A stretch of 41,036 nucleotides of DNA from Lachnospiraceae bacterium (GCA_024685495.1 JAIKVT010000150.1:1-41036), one strand, 5' to 3'. Shown: positions 1 to 10,259, numbered from the stretch's first letter. Made by a program: numbers and translations. Notes: generated by a model from the letters alone, not told the origin.

Positions 1-1
1 C

Positions 2-1783
2 AACATTTACAATATCACAACATATGAATTAATTGATAGAATTGAAATGACCTCTGAATATCGATTGGGCAGGGTATGCTCAGTTGAAGTGGAGGGTCTT
101 AATGCGTCTAAAATCTGCTATCTCATTTACAGAGACGGCAAAGAGACTATGGACGAATATGCTACTAAGATTGTTGGTCGTGATAAATGGAATGACAAGT
201 CGCGTTCTAACATTAAGTACAAGGTATATTCCGCTATTGCTACGGATAACTTTGAATTTTCTAACAAGAATCCCGCGATTGCACCTAAAGACATGATTAT
301 ATATAAGCTTCATATGCGTGGCTATACCATGCAGCATGGGCTTAACAGATGGGACAAGGGTAATTATAAGGGATTTTTAAAATGTCTTGATGAGATTGAA
401 GATTTAGGTGTAACGACAATAGAATTTCAGCCCATTTACGAATTTGAAGAGATGGGGCTTGTTGAATCTACAATCGTAGATGAACATTTTCAGACGGAGA
501 ACGTTGTAAAAGATACAGGTAAGATTAATTACTGGGGATATGACAGCGGTCATTTCTTTGCACCGAAGGCTTCATATTTTGGTGGTGAAAATGCGTCAGA
601 GAACATGAAGAAAATGATTGACGAGCTTCATGGTCGAGGTCTTGAAATCATAATGGAAATTGCTTTTGATAAGACAGTTTCTGAAGATGTAATGATATCT
701 TCATTGATATTCTGGGTAAAGGAATACCATGTGGACGGTCTTCATATATTGGGTAATAATATCCCTATAGCGAAGATAGTAAGAAGTCCGTATCTGGCTG
801 ACACTAAATTGTTCTATCATGAATATCCTTATGATTTGTTAGAAGGTGAAAAGTACGGAAAGCACATTTTCATAAGTAATGATGAATTCTTATATGCGCT
901 TAGAGCGCTTCAGAATCATTTTGACGGTTACATCGCAGAGCTTGCCAACAATACAAAGAGACAAAATGAAAATTACGGTTTTGTAAATTATGCCGCAGCA
1001 AGCAACGGATTTACATTATTCGATTCATTTGCATATGGTGAGAAGCATAACGAAGATAACGGTGAAGAGAATAGAGACGGTAATAATTACAATTGTTCTA
1101 ATAATTACGGTTATGAAGGAAAGACAAATAACAGAGCGATTAATACCATAAGATTAAATAATATTAAGACTGCTATTTGTGCGGTTATGTTGGGACAGGC
1201 TATACCTTTGATTCTTGCGGGTGATGAAGTCGGTAATTCCCAGATGGGCAATAACAATGTTTATTGTCAGGATAATAAAGTGGGTTGGGTAGATTTTCCT
1301 AAGACCAAATTTTCCAAAGAGATTAGGGAATTTACAAAAGAAATGATTAAGTTTCGAAAAGACAATCCTATTATCAGATTAGAAGAGCCTATGCATATGA
1401 ACGATTATCATCACACAGGTATTCCTGATTTATCATATCACGGCAGAGAGCCTTGGATGATGGGAATCGGAGATGAGAAGAAGGCACTGGGAGTATTGTA
1501 TACCGGTGAGTATTCGCAGGATGATAATAAAGACGATGTCTTAATTTGTTACAATTTCCACTACGAAGCAGAGAGATTCGCACTTCCGAGAATGCCGGGC
1601 AATAAGAAATGGTATAAGGCTTGTAACTCACTTGGACATTTTGAAGAACTTAAGTATATTAAGTCGCAGCATTATATTATGGTGCCGGGTGGTTCAATAA
1701 CAATTCTTGTAGGCAAAGAGACTAAGCTTACCGAGGAAGGCGCTGAGATTTTAACGGGTAATAAAAGCAGAGGCAAGCGATGA
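2..1783 (+). CDS. GH13 glycogen-debranching/isoamylase-like protein, 5' partial (reading frame open to window edge), catalytic residues apparently degenerate
   Basis: Frame of the 47..1783 ORF is open back to position 2 (NIYNITTYELIDRIEM...). GlgX/isoamylase-like signatures: YWGYDSGHFFAPKASY, NGFTLFDSFAYGEKHNEDNGEENRDG, LILAGDEVGNSQMGNNNVYCQDN. Confidence 0.85.
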   Translation, partial: NIYNITTYELIDRIEMTSEYRLGRVCSVEVEGLNASKICYLIYRDGKETMDEYATKIVGRDKWNDKSRSNIKYKVYSAIATDNFEFSNKNPAIAPKDMIIYKLHMRGYTMQHGLNRWDKGNYKGFLKCLDEIEDLGVTTIEFQPIYEFEEMGLVESTIVDEHFQTENVVKDTGKINYWGYDSGHFFAPKASYFGGENASENMKKMIDELHGRGLEIIMEIAFDKTVSEDVMISSLIFWVKEYHVDGLHILGNNIPIAKIVRSPYLADTKLFYHEYPYDLLEGEKYGKHIFISNDEFLYALRALQNHFDGYIAELANNTKRQNENYGFVNYAAASNGFTLFDSFAYGEKHNEDNGEENRDGNNYNCSNNYGYEGKTNNRAINTIRLNNIKTAICAVMLGQAIPLILAGDEVGNSQMGNNNVYCQDNKVGWVDFPKTKFSKEIREFTKEMIKFRKDNPIIRLEEPMHMNDYHHTGIPDLSYHGREPWMMGIGDEKKALGVLYTGEYSQDDNKDDVLICYNFHYEAERFALPRMPGNKKWYKACNSLGHFEELKYIKSQHYIMVPGGSITILVGKETKLTEEGAEILTGNKSRGKR

Positions 1784-1818
1784 ATAAGGTAATAAAAGCA
1801 GAGGCAAGCGATGAATAA
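1757..1818. repeat. Perfect tandem duplication of a 31-bp unit (ggtaataaaagcagaggcaagcgatgaataa x2)
   Basis: 1757-1787 and 1788-1818 are identical; spans the GH13 stop and the traX start. Confidence 0.97.
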
Positions 1819-2500
1819 GTATCAGGTAATTAATGCATCGGTTTTAAAATGGATTGCCGTTATCACTATGATAATAGACCATGTGGGCCATGTGTTTTTT
1901 CCGGAATATGAGATTCTAAGATGGATAGGAAGAATCAGCTTTCCGCTTTTTGCATTTCTTTTGACAGAAGGATATAAGCATACATCCAATATATGGAAAT
2001 ATTTTTTAAGGCTTGGAATATTTGCTGTTATTTCTGAGGTTCCATACGATTATTGCATTTATGGTAAGATAATATATTTTGGAAGTCAAAATATATTCTT
2101 TGAACTTTTGTTAGGACTGTTGGTTTTATATCTGATTGACAGAGAATATATTTTCAAAGAAAGAGATATTACTATTTATGTTAAAGCATTTATAGTTATC
2201 GCGGCGGCGACACTCGCACATTTTGCAGGCTTCGATTACAGATGGGTAGGCATTCTTGTAATCATAGCAATGTATTACATGAGAGATCAGTTCAAATACT
2301 TTGCGCCTCTTTTCATAGTTATTTATCTTGTTAATTATGAACTTATCAACACAGCTTTTGCCTCGATAGCACTAATTTTGATACTGTTATACAACGGCAA
2401 GCCGGGATATTCAGGCAAGAAGTTTAAATGGTTCTTTTACATATTCTATCCGCTGCATCTGGCAATATTCGGTATCATGCACTGGATGTATGGGATATAG
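1811..2500 (+). CDS. TraX family membrane protein (acyltransferase-like)
   Basis: LKWIAVITMIIDHVGHVFFP...LRWIGRISFPLFAFLLTEGYKHTSN, multiple TM segments; typical TraX pattern. Confidence 0.85.
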   Translation: MNKYQVINASVLKWIAVITMIIDHVGHVFFPEYEILRWIGRISFPLFAFLLTEGYKHTSNIWKYFLRLGIFAVISEVPYDYCIYGKIIYFGSQNIFFELLLGLLVLYLIDREYIFKERDITIYVKAFIVIAAATLAHFAGFDYRWVGILVIIAMYYMRDQFKYFAPLFIVIYLVNYELINTAFASIALILILLYNGKPGYSGKKFKWFFYIFYPLHLAIFGIMHWMYGI

Positions 2501-2508
2501 AATTAAAT

Positions 2509-2572
2509 ATTGGTGAGCCAAGTGCCTGCTAAGCGATTTTCATCATGAGCGTGTAGGCACTTGGTCACCAAT
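2509..2572. repeat. Long imperfect inverted repeat (attggtgaGccaagtgcct ... aggcacttggtcaccaat)
   Basis: Arms at about 2509-2527 and 2555-2572 are complementary with a single bulge. Confidence 0.85.
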
Positions 2573-2579
2573 AAGTATA

Positions 2580-2680
2580 GTATAATACATCCACTCAGGA
2601 TGGAATAAGTTATTGCAGAATGTATTGGTAGGAACCCGGGAACCAATATATAAATGAGTATAATGCATCCACTCAGGATG
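2580..2680. repeat. Two 23-bp near-identical direct repeats gtataat[a/g]catccactcaggatg, each with an internal CATCC/GGATG hairpin
   Basis: 2580-2602 and 2658-2680, one mismatch; palindromic tattggt...accaata lies between them. Confidence 0.85.
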
Positions 2681-2699
2681 TATGGAAAGGATACAGGTT

Positions 2700-3281
2700 A
2701 TGTTTCGACCAATAAGTCATTTCAAAACTATAACAAATCACAGACACCTTGTTATGAAGGGCTGCTTCGAAGTGGGACTTTATAAGCAGGGACTATTACA
2801 TGATTTATCTAAATATACGCCAACGGAGTTTATTCCTGGCGCAATATTCTATAAAGGGACAGAGAGTCCTAATAATGCAGAACGAAGAAAGTTAGGTCAT
2901 TCCTCTGCGTGGCTTCATCATAAAGGAAGAAACAAGCATCATTTTGAGTATTGGATTGATTATACTTTAGCACCCGATCATCATATCGGTGGCAATAAGA
3001 TGCCTGTTAAGTATGTTGTGGAAATGTATGTAGACAGAGTCAGTGCCAGCAAGAATTACCAGAAAGAAAAGTATAGTGATGCAAGTGCCTTAAAGTATTA
3101 TGAAAAAGGCAAAAACAGATATATGATGCATCCCGATACAGAGGCTTTACTCGTTACGATGCTTGAATATCTGGCAGAAAACGGAGAAGAAGCCACTAAT
3201 GAATTTATAAGAAAAAATATTCTTCATACTGATAAAAAGGTTAAGCTGGTTAAAAAAATTATAAGTAAAATTAGAAAGTGA
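2700..3281 (+). CDS. DUF5662-like protein (HD-type metal-binding motif HDLSKY)
   Basis: ORF listed from 2682; the ATG at 2700 (MFRPISHFKTITNHRHLV) is more plausible. GLLHDLSKYTPTEF and DHHIGGNKMP motifs. Confidence 0.7.
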   Translation: MFRPISHFKTITNHRHLVMKGCFEVGLYKQGLLHDLSKYTPTEFIPGAIFYKGTESPNNAERRKLGHSSAWLHHKGRNKHHFEYWIDYTLAPDHHIGGNKMPVKYVVEMYVDRVSASKNYQKEKYSDASALKYYEKGKNRYMMHPDTEALLVTMLEYLAENGEEATNEFIRKNILHTDKKVKLVKKIISKIRK

Positions 3282-3288
3282 TTGAGAC

Positions 3289-4296
3289 ATGGAAGAGAAA
3301 AAGAAAATATTATATTCAGGAATGCAGGCTACAAATGCGCTTACAATCGGTAACTATTTAGGAGCACTTAAGAATTGGGTTACTCTTAATGAAGAGTACG
3401 AATGCTTCTTTGGAGTTATGGATTTGCATTCTCTGACAGTTAGACAAAACCCGACAGAATTTCGACAAAATGCCAGAAAATTATATGCTCTTTATGTGGC
3501 GGCAGGATTAGATCCGAAGAAGAATTGTGTGTATTATCAATCGCACGTACCTGCACACGCACAGCTTTCGTGGATACTTAATTGCTTTACATATATGGGT
3601 GAACTTAATCGTATGACACAGTTTAAGGATAAGTCTGCGAAGCATGCCGACAACATCAACGCAGGACTATTTACCTATCCTGTTCTTATGGCCGCAGATA
3701 TTTTACTTTATCAGACAGATGTCGTTCCCGTGGGTAAAGATCAGATGCAACATCTCGAGATTACAAGGGATATTGCAATGAGATTTAATAATATTTACGG
3801 TGATGTATTCAAGATTCCCGAAGCGTATATCGGTAAGAGCGGAGCGCGTATCATGTCGCTTCAGGATCCGACGAAGAAGATGTCTAAGTCTGATGAAAAT
3901 GTGAATGCAACAATTTTACTTACTGATGATACCGATACTATCATAAGAAAGTTCAAACGTGCTGTAACCGATTCGGATACACAGGTTAGATATGATGTCG
4001 AAAATAAACCCGGTGTCAGCAACCTTATGGATATTTACAGTAGTATTACAGGTAAGTCAAGCGATGAGATTGAAGCTGAATTCGACGGTAAAGGTTATGG
4101 TGATTTCAAGCTTGCTGTCGGTGAGACTGTTGCAAAAGAATTAGCGCCTATACAACTAGAATATGAGCGTCTTCTTAAAGATAAAGAGTATATTAACGGT
4201 TGTATTAAAGAAAATGATGAAAAGGCAGCTTACTTTGCTAACAAGACTCTTCGTAAGGCAATGAAGAAAGTCGGACTTACCGAGATGATAAGATAA
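3289..4296 (+). CDS. trpS: Tryptophanyl-tRNA synthetase
   Basis: GMQATNALTIGNYLGALKNW (HIGH-like) and KKMSKSDEN (KMSKS). Confidence 0.97.
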   Translation: MEEKKKILYSGMQATNALTIGNYLGALKNWVTLNEEYECFFGVMDLHSLTVRQNPTEFRQNARKLYALYVAAGLDPKKNCVYYQSHVPAHAQLSWILNCFTYMGELNRMTQFKDKSAKHADNINAGLFTYPVLMAADILLYQTDVVPVGKDQMQHLEITRDIAMRFNNIYGDVFKIPEAYIGKSGARIMSLQDPTKKMSKSDENVNATILLTDDTDTIIRKFKRAVTDSDTQVRYDVENKPGVSNLMDIYSSITGKSSDEIEAEFDGKGYGDFKLAVGETVAKELAPIQLEYERLLKDKEYINGCIKENDEKAAYFANKTLRKAMKKVGLTEMIR

Positions 4297-4347
4297 TCTA
4301 TAGAGTATGATATATGTAATAATAATATAGTTGCGAGAATGATATAT

Positions 4348-4398
4348 CCACCTAATGCAATATGCTTAGTTATGAAATATTGTATTAGGTGGTTTTTT
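4348..4398 (+). terminator. Rho-independent terminator after trpS
   Basis: ccacctaatgcaatat...atattgtattaggtgg followed by tttttt. Confidence 0.9.
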
Positions 4399-4494
4399 AT
4401 ATGTAATTTATGCTGGATAGTTTCTTGTAAATGTGATAGTATAATTTCATCTTAATTCAAAATCTTTATTTCAGATCAGATTTCCAAATTACAA

Positions 4495-6102
4495 ATGTAT
4501 AGTAGTGTAACTACAGCAATTCTTAGAGGGATAACGTCAACTATCGTTACGGTAGAAGCCGATGTCAGTTCAGGTATGCCCTATTTTGAAATGGTGGGGT
4601 TTCTTTCGGCAGAAGTTAAGGAGGCAAAAGAGCGAGTCAGAACAGCTCTTAAAAACTGCGGATTCGTATTGCCGCCTAAGAGAATTACGGTAAATATTGC
4701 GCCTGCATCTATTAAAAAGCAGGGGTGTGGATTTGATTTGCCACTCGCTATAGCCATATTAAAAGCCATGTCGGTAATTAATGACAGAGGTGATGACAGC
4801 GGTAGTAATAGGAGTAATTACAGCGGTAATAACAGAAGTAATGATGGCTGCAATAATATAAGAGATGATAAGATAATGATGATAGGTGAGCTGGGCTTGT
4901 CGGGACAGATTAATTCCGTTACAGGTGTGCTACCCATACTTCTTGATGCAGTTAATAATGGTATAGAAGAATGTATTGTTCCTTATGAAAACTATGGCGA
5001 AGCAAAATTAGCTAAAGGTATAAGAATAATTCCGGTTAAGCATCTGTTAAATGTTATAGATTATATGAATGATGGAGTTATACCTATTGTCGAAGACACA
5101 AGTATACCACCTGAGGAGTATATAAGTGATGATAAATATGATTTTGCAAATATCAATGGACAAAAAGTATTAAGAAGAGCATGTGAAATTGCTGTATCGG
5201 GGATGCATAATTTTCTTATGATAGGACCACCCGGAGCCGGTAAGACATTAATTGCCAAGTCACTGCCAAGTATATTGCCGCCTATGACTGAAGAAGAGTG
5301 TATTGTAAGTTCTAAGATTGCAAGTGTAAGCGGACATTTTAAAGATAATCCCAGACTAATTAATGTAAGACCGTTTCGTTCACCCCATCATACAATTAGC
5401 CCGCAAGGTCTAATAGGCGGAGGTATGATTCCAAAGCCGGGTGAGATATCTTTAGCACATAACGGTGTATTGTTTCTTGATGAGCTTACTGAATTTCATA
5501 AATCAACACTTGAAATGTTAAGACAGCCTATGGAAGATAATGAGATTCATATTGCCAGGGCTTACGGTACATATACATATCCTTGTAATTTTATGTTAGT
5601 CTGTGCAATGAATCCATGTTCCTGCGGATATTATCCTGATCTAAATCGCTGCCGATGCGACCGTAATTCAATAAGGCGATATTATAATAAATTGTCCCAA
5701 CCGCTTTTAGATAGGATAGATATGTGTTCAGAAGCGTCTATGGTGAAATACCGGGATATTGTTGCAACAGAAAATAATGAGTCTTCAGAGGTGATTAGAA
5801 ACAGGGTTATTAAAGTACATGATATTCAAAAAAGAAGGTTTCAAAATAAGCCTTATAATTACAACAGTGATATTCCGTCTAGTGAAGTCGCTGATGTTTG
5901 TGGACTTACAGGTAATGAAAACAAATTTATGGAATCAATATATGAAAAATGTGAATTGACAGGCAGAACCTACTATAAAATGCTTCGTGTCGCAAGAACG
6001 ATTGCAGATATGGCGGGGGAAGATAAGGTGGGTATCATTCATCTGAAAGAGGCCCTCATATATAGAGGATTAGATAAAAAATATATTGATAAAAAATTTT
6101 AA
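4495..6102 (+). CDS. comM: YifB/ComM family Mg-chelatase-like AAA ATPase
   Basis: GPPGAGKTLIAKSLPSILP, RPFRSPHHTIS, AMNPCSCGYY motifs. Confidence 0.95.
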   Translation: MYSSVTTAILRGITSTIVTVEADVSSGMPYFEMVGFLSAEVKEAKERVRTALKNCGFVLPPKRITVNIAPASIKKQGCGFDLPLAIAILKAMSVINDRGDDSGSNRSNYSGNNRSNDGCNNIRDDKIMMIGELGLSGQINSVTGVLPILLDAVNNGIEECIVPYENYGEAKLAKGIRIIPVKHLLNVIDYMNDGVIPIVEDTSIPPEEYISDDKYDFANINGQKVLRRACEIAVSGMHNFLMIGPPGAGKTLIAKSLPSILPPMTEEECIVSSKIASVSGHFKDNPRLINVRPFRSPHHTISPQGLIGGGMIPKPGEISLAHNGVLFLDELTEFHKSTLEMLRQPMEDNEIHIARAYGTYTYPCNFMLVCAMNPCSCGYYPDLNRCRCDRNSIRRYYNKLSQPLLDRIDMCSEASMVKYRDIVATENNESSEVIRNRVIKVHDIQKRRFQNKPYNYNSDIPSSEVADVCGLTGNENKFMESIYEKCELTGRTYYKMLRVARTIADMAGEDKVGIIHLKEALIYRGLDKKYIDKKF

Positions 6103-6126
6103 TATAAAGCCAAAGGAGATTAGATT

Positions 6127-7221
6127 ATGGAAGAATTAAAATATGAGCTTTGGCTTATGAAACTTAGTATTGGCAATGTCGCCAAGAATAAATTAACGGA
6201 TTGTTTATCTTCGGCAAGAGCAGTGTATGAAGCAGATAAAAGCCTGCTAATGTCTACTAATATGATAGATGAAGAAGTTGCCGACCGTATTATAGAAGAT
6301 AAAAAAGATGTAGATCTTGATAGTCTCTATGAAGAATTTTTGTCATATGATCAGAAACTAATTACAAGATCTATGTCAAAGTATCCTGATAAACTTAGGA
6401 CAATTTCAAGTGCACCACACGGTTTGTTTTATATAGGACATTTCCCAGATAATTTTGATAAATGTGTATCAATAGTTGGCGCCAGAACATGTTCAGAATA
6501 CGGAAGAAGTGTGGCGACTGAATTAGCGGCTAATTTGGCAAGAAGAGGTTATGTTATTGTAAGCGGATTGGCACTCGGAATAGACAATGCTGCGCATCAG
6601 GGTGCACTGCAGGTTGATGGAGTCAGTGTTGCCGTATTAGGTTGCGGTGTTGAGAATTGTTATCCGAGAGGTAATATTAATACTTATACGGCTTTGCAGA
6701 AGAAAGGTGCAATAATATCGGAATTGTATCCTAAGACAAAACCGATGTCATATAATTTTCCAACCAGAAACAGGATTATATCAGCTCTCAGTAACCAGGT
6801 AATTATAATAGAAGCAAGAGAAAAAAGCGGTTCACTTATAACGGCTGATTTTGCACTCGAACAGGGTAAAGATATATATGCTCTTCCGGGAAGAATAACA
6901 GACTCACTGTCCGGCGGATGTAACAGATTAATTGAGCAGGGAGCAGGTATTATTACATCTGTATCAGATTTTATAAATAATATAGAAGAAGTGAGACTTG
7001 ATACAATATATACCGGAAATGATATGGATTATGATAATTTCTTCAAAGAAAAAGAAGATAGAATTGTATATGAATGTCTTGATTTTTATCCTAAGAATAT
7101 TGAGAAGATTGTTAGTGAATCTAACCTTGAATTGATGCGTGTTTTAGCTTCTGTAATGAATCTTTGTGAAATGGGATTTGCAGGTGAAGCATTTGTCAAT
7201 CAATACGTCAAACTCAAATGA
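6127..7221 (+). CDS. dprA: DNA processing protein DprA (Smf)
   Basis: IVGARTCSEYGRSVA...VSGLALGIDNAAHQGAL...FPTRNRIISALS. Confidence 0.95.
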   Translation: MEELKYELWLMKLSIGNVAKNKLTDCLSSARAVYEADKSLLMSTNMIDEEVADRIIEDKKDVDLDSLYEEFLSYDQKLITRSMSKYPDKLRTISSAPHGLFYIGHFPDNFDKCVSIVGARTCSEYGRSVATELAANLARRGYVIVSGLALGIDNAAHQGALQVDGVSVAVLGCGVENCYPRGNINTYTALQKKGAIISELYPKTKPMSYNFPTRNRIISALSNQVIIIEAREKSGSLITADFALEQGKDIYALPGRITDSLSGGCNRLIEQGAGIITSVSDFINNIEEVRLDTIYTGNDMDYDNFFKEKEDRIVYECLDFYPKNIEKIVSESNLELMRVLASVMNLCEMGFAGEAFVNQYVKLK

Positions 7222-7394
7222 GGTATCAGACAATAATTTTAATTGTCAGAATTTATTTCTTGAAAAAGAAGAAATGTTGGTGTATAGTTGATAAGATTTC
7301 TGTCATAAAGACGGGTAAAGAAGGTTTAATACATATGAATAATAATCTTACGGCAGAAATCATGTAAATATTTTAAGATAATTAGGAGTTAATG

Positions 7395-9467
7395 ATGGCT
7401 AAAAATCTTATAATAGTAGAGTCGCCTACCAAGGTGAACACAATTAAGAAATTCTTAGGTAAGAACTATACCGTTACTGCATCTAACGGACATGTAAGAG
7501 ACCTTCCCAAAAGTACAATGGGAGTAGATGTGGATAACGATTATGAACCCAAATACATAACTATAAGAGGCAAGGGAGATTTGCTTGCAGGTCTTCGTAA
7601 GGAAGTTAAGAAAGCAGATAAGATATATCTCGCAACTGACCCGGACCGCGAGGGTGAAGCTATATCATGGCATCTTATTACCGCACTCAATTTAGAGGGT
7701 AAGAATGTCAATAGAATAAGTTTTAATGAGATTACAAAAAAAGCAGTAAAAGATGCATTAAAGAATCCAAGAAATATTGATATGGATTTGGTAGATGCAC
7801 AACAGGCAAGACGTGTGCTTGATCGTGTTGTCGGATATGAGATTAGTCCCGTGCTTTGGGATAAAGTCAAAAGAGGGCTTAGTGCCGGTAGAGTTCAATC
7901 GGCGGCTCTAAATATTATATGTGCAAGAGAAAAAGAAATCTCAGAATTTATTCCTGAAGAGTATTATACTCTTGATGCAAAGTTAAAGAGTAAAGGCGCT
8001 AAGAAGGTTACCTTTGATGCAGCATTTTACGGTGATAATAAATCTAAGATTGAAATTACCGGTAAGAAAGAACTTGATAAAATATGCAGTGAATTAGACG
8101 GCGCATCATATAAGGTAGAGAGTGTAGTTAATTCTAAGAGAGAAAAAAAGACACCACTTCCTTTTACAACTTCAACAATGCAACAGGAAGCTTCTAAGCA
8201 GCTTAATTTTGCGATATCTAAGACTATGAATGTTGCTCAGCAGTTATATGAAGGTATTAACATTTCAAAGGTTGGAACTGTCGGCCTTATTACATATTTG
8301 AGAACTGATTCAGTTAGAATTGCAGATGAGGCAAAAGATGCATGTCAGCAATTTGTTGAGAGTGAATATGGTAAAGAATATGTCGGAGATTATGTCGCTA
8401 AGGATAAGAAGAAGGCAAAGATTCAGGATGCCCATGAGGCAATAAGACCTGCTGATGTTACTTTGACTCCGGCTATGGTAAAGAGTTCACTTAATGCTGC
8501 ACAGTATAAGTTATACAATCTCATATGGAAGAGATTCGTTGCAAGTCAGATGACTAATGCAGTATATGATGTAATTAAGGTAAAGGTTTCTGCTAAAGAT
8601 TATATCTTTAGTGCTTCAACTTCTAAGACTGCATTTGACGGCTTTATGTCTGTATATAAAGATAGCGATGATAAAGAAGACAAAAAGCAAAAATTAGACA
8701 GCTTAAAAGAAGGGGACAGTCTCGAGCTGGTTAGTTTAGATGAGACACAACATTTTACACAACCCCCTGCACATTATACGGAAGCATCTATAGTAAGAAC
8801 GCTCGAAGAATTGGGGATTGGTCGTCCGAGTACATACTCACCGATTATATCTACACTTCTTAAGAGAAGATATATCGGTAAAGAAGGTAAGAATATCTTT
8901 GTTACCGAGATGGGTGATATTGTAAATGGACTAATGAATAAGGCATTTCCTGAGATAGTTGACGAGAAGTTTACCGCAAAGTTAGAAGATGAGCTTGACG
9001 GAGTAGAAGAAGGTGATGTGCCTTGGAAGGATATAATAAGAGATATATATCCTAAGGTTCACTCTGAAGTAAAAGATGCGCTTGATAATTTAGAGAAAGT
9101 TACTATTCTCGATGAAGAGACTGATGTCATATGTGAAGAATGCGGAAGCAATATGGTTATCAAATACGGTCGATACGGTAAATTTTTGGCATGTCCTAAT
9201 TTCCCTGAGTGTCGTAACACAAAGCCATATCTTGAGAAGATCGGTGTAGCCTGTCCTAAGTGTGGTAAAGACGTTATCATTTGCAAGACTAAAAAAGGCA
9301 GAACATATTATGGCTGTGAAGGATATCCTGATTGTGACTTTATGAATTGGAACAGACCTGTCAGCAAGAAATGTCCTGAATGTGGCGGCTATATGGTTAT
9401 AAAAGGCAAAAAACTCGTATGCCAGAATCAAGAATGTGGATATGTATGTGATAACAGTGAGTCTTAG
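7395..9467 (+). CDS. topA: DNA topoisomerase I
   Basis: LIIVESPTKVNTIKKFLG, TDPDREGEAISWHL, YLRTDSVRI, C-terminal Cys4 zinc ribbons. Confidence 0.97.
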   Translation: MAKNLIIVESPTKVNTIKKFLGKNYTVTASNGHVRDLPKSTMGVDVDNDYEPKYITIRGKGDLLAGLRKEVKKADKIYLATDPDREGEAISWHLITALNLEGKNVNRISFNEITKKAVKDALKNPRNIDMDLVDAQQARRVLDRVVGYEISPVLWDKVKRGLSAGRVQSAALNIICAREKEISEFIPEEYYTLDAKLKSKGAKKVTFDAAFYGDNKSKIEITGKKELDKICSELDGASYKVESVVNSKREKKTPLPFTTSTMQQEASKQLNFAISKTMNVAQQLYEGINISKVGTVGLITYLRTDSVRIADEAKDACQQFVESEYGKEYVGDYVAKDKKKAKIQDAHEAIRPADVTLTPAMVKSSLNAAQYKLYNLIWKRFVASQMTNAVYDVIKVKVSAKDYIFSASTSKTAFDGFMSVYKDSDDKEDKKQKLDSLKEGDSLELVSLDETQHFTQPPAHYTEASIVRTLEELGIGRPSTYSPIISTLLKRRYIGKEGKNIFVTEMGDIVNGLMNKAFPEIVDEKFTAKLEDELDGVEEGDVPWKDIIRDIYPKVHSEVKDALDNLEKVTILDEETDVICEECGSNMVIKYGRYGKFLACPNFPECRNTKPYLEKIGVACPKCGKDVIICKTKKGRTYYGCEGYPDCDFMNWNRPVSKKCPECGGYMVIKGKKLVCQNQECGYVCDNSES

Positions 9468-9476
9468 GAGTTTTTA

Positions 9477-10259
9477 ATGAGTGTTCAATTATTAGATAAG
9501 ACGAGAAAAATCGGCAATCTTTTGCACAATAATAATTCAACAAAAGTAGTTTTTAACGATATATGTAAAGTTCTTCGTGAAATTCTTGATTCCGGCGTAA
9601 TAGTTATCAGTAAAAAAGGTAAAGTGTTAGGAATCAGTCACAGTAAAAAGGACAATGACTTATCTAAAGTTTCCGACCTTATTGTTGATAAGGTGGGTGT
9701 ATTTTTAGATCCGACATTTAATGAGAGACTTCTTAATATTCTCTCTACTAAGGAAAATGTTAATCTTGCTACTTTAGGTTTTGAAGATGAGTTTGTCGAA
9801 AATTATTGTGCCATTATTTCTCCAATATATATTGCTGGTAAGAGATTAGGTACATTATTTGTATATAGATTTGACAAACCATATAATATTGATGATATAA
9901 TATTAAGTGAATACGGAGCAACCGTTGTCGGACTTGAGATGACAAGGGCGGTAACCGATGAACACGATGAAGAAGTAAGAAATAAGCAGATAGTAGAATC
10001 TGCAATTAATACATTGTCTTTATCAGAATTGGAGGCAATTAATCATATCTTTGATGAATTAGACGGTGAAGAAGGACTTCTTGTTGCTTCTAAGATAGCC
10101 GACAGAGTAGGTATAACAAGATCCGTAATAGTCAATGCGCTTCGTAAATTTGAGAGTGCGGGCGTTATTGAAACCAGGTCGGCCGGTGTAAAAGGTACAT
10201 ATATTCGTGTAATTAATGATTTAGTTTTTGAAGAACTTGCCGATATAAATAACAAATAA
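9477..10259 (+). CDS. codY: GTP/BCAA-sensing transcriptional repressor CodY
   Basis: N-terminal GAF-type domain, C-terminal SKIADRVGITRSVIVNALRKFESAGVIETRSAGVKGTYIRV HTH typical of CodY. Confidence 0.96.
   Translation: MSVQLLDKTRKIGNLLHNNNSTKVVFNDICKVLREILDSGVIVISKKGKVLGISHSKKDNDLSKVSDLIVDKVGVFLDPTFNERLLNILSTKENVNLATLGFEDEFVENYCAIISPIYIAGKRLGTLFVYRFDKPYNIDDIILSEYGATVVGLEMTRAVTDEHDEEVRNKQIVESAINTLSLSELEAINHIFDELDGEEGLLVASKIADRVGITRSVIVNALRKFESAGVIETRSAGVKGTYIRVINDLVFEELADINNK

Noticed and set aside
7541-7870. Antisense ORF (109 aa) within topA
   Set aside because: Opposite strand of a well-conserved gene, no SD or recognisable domain; shadow ORF.
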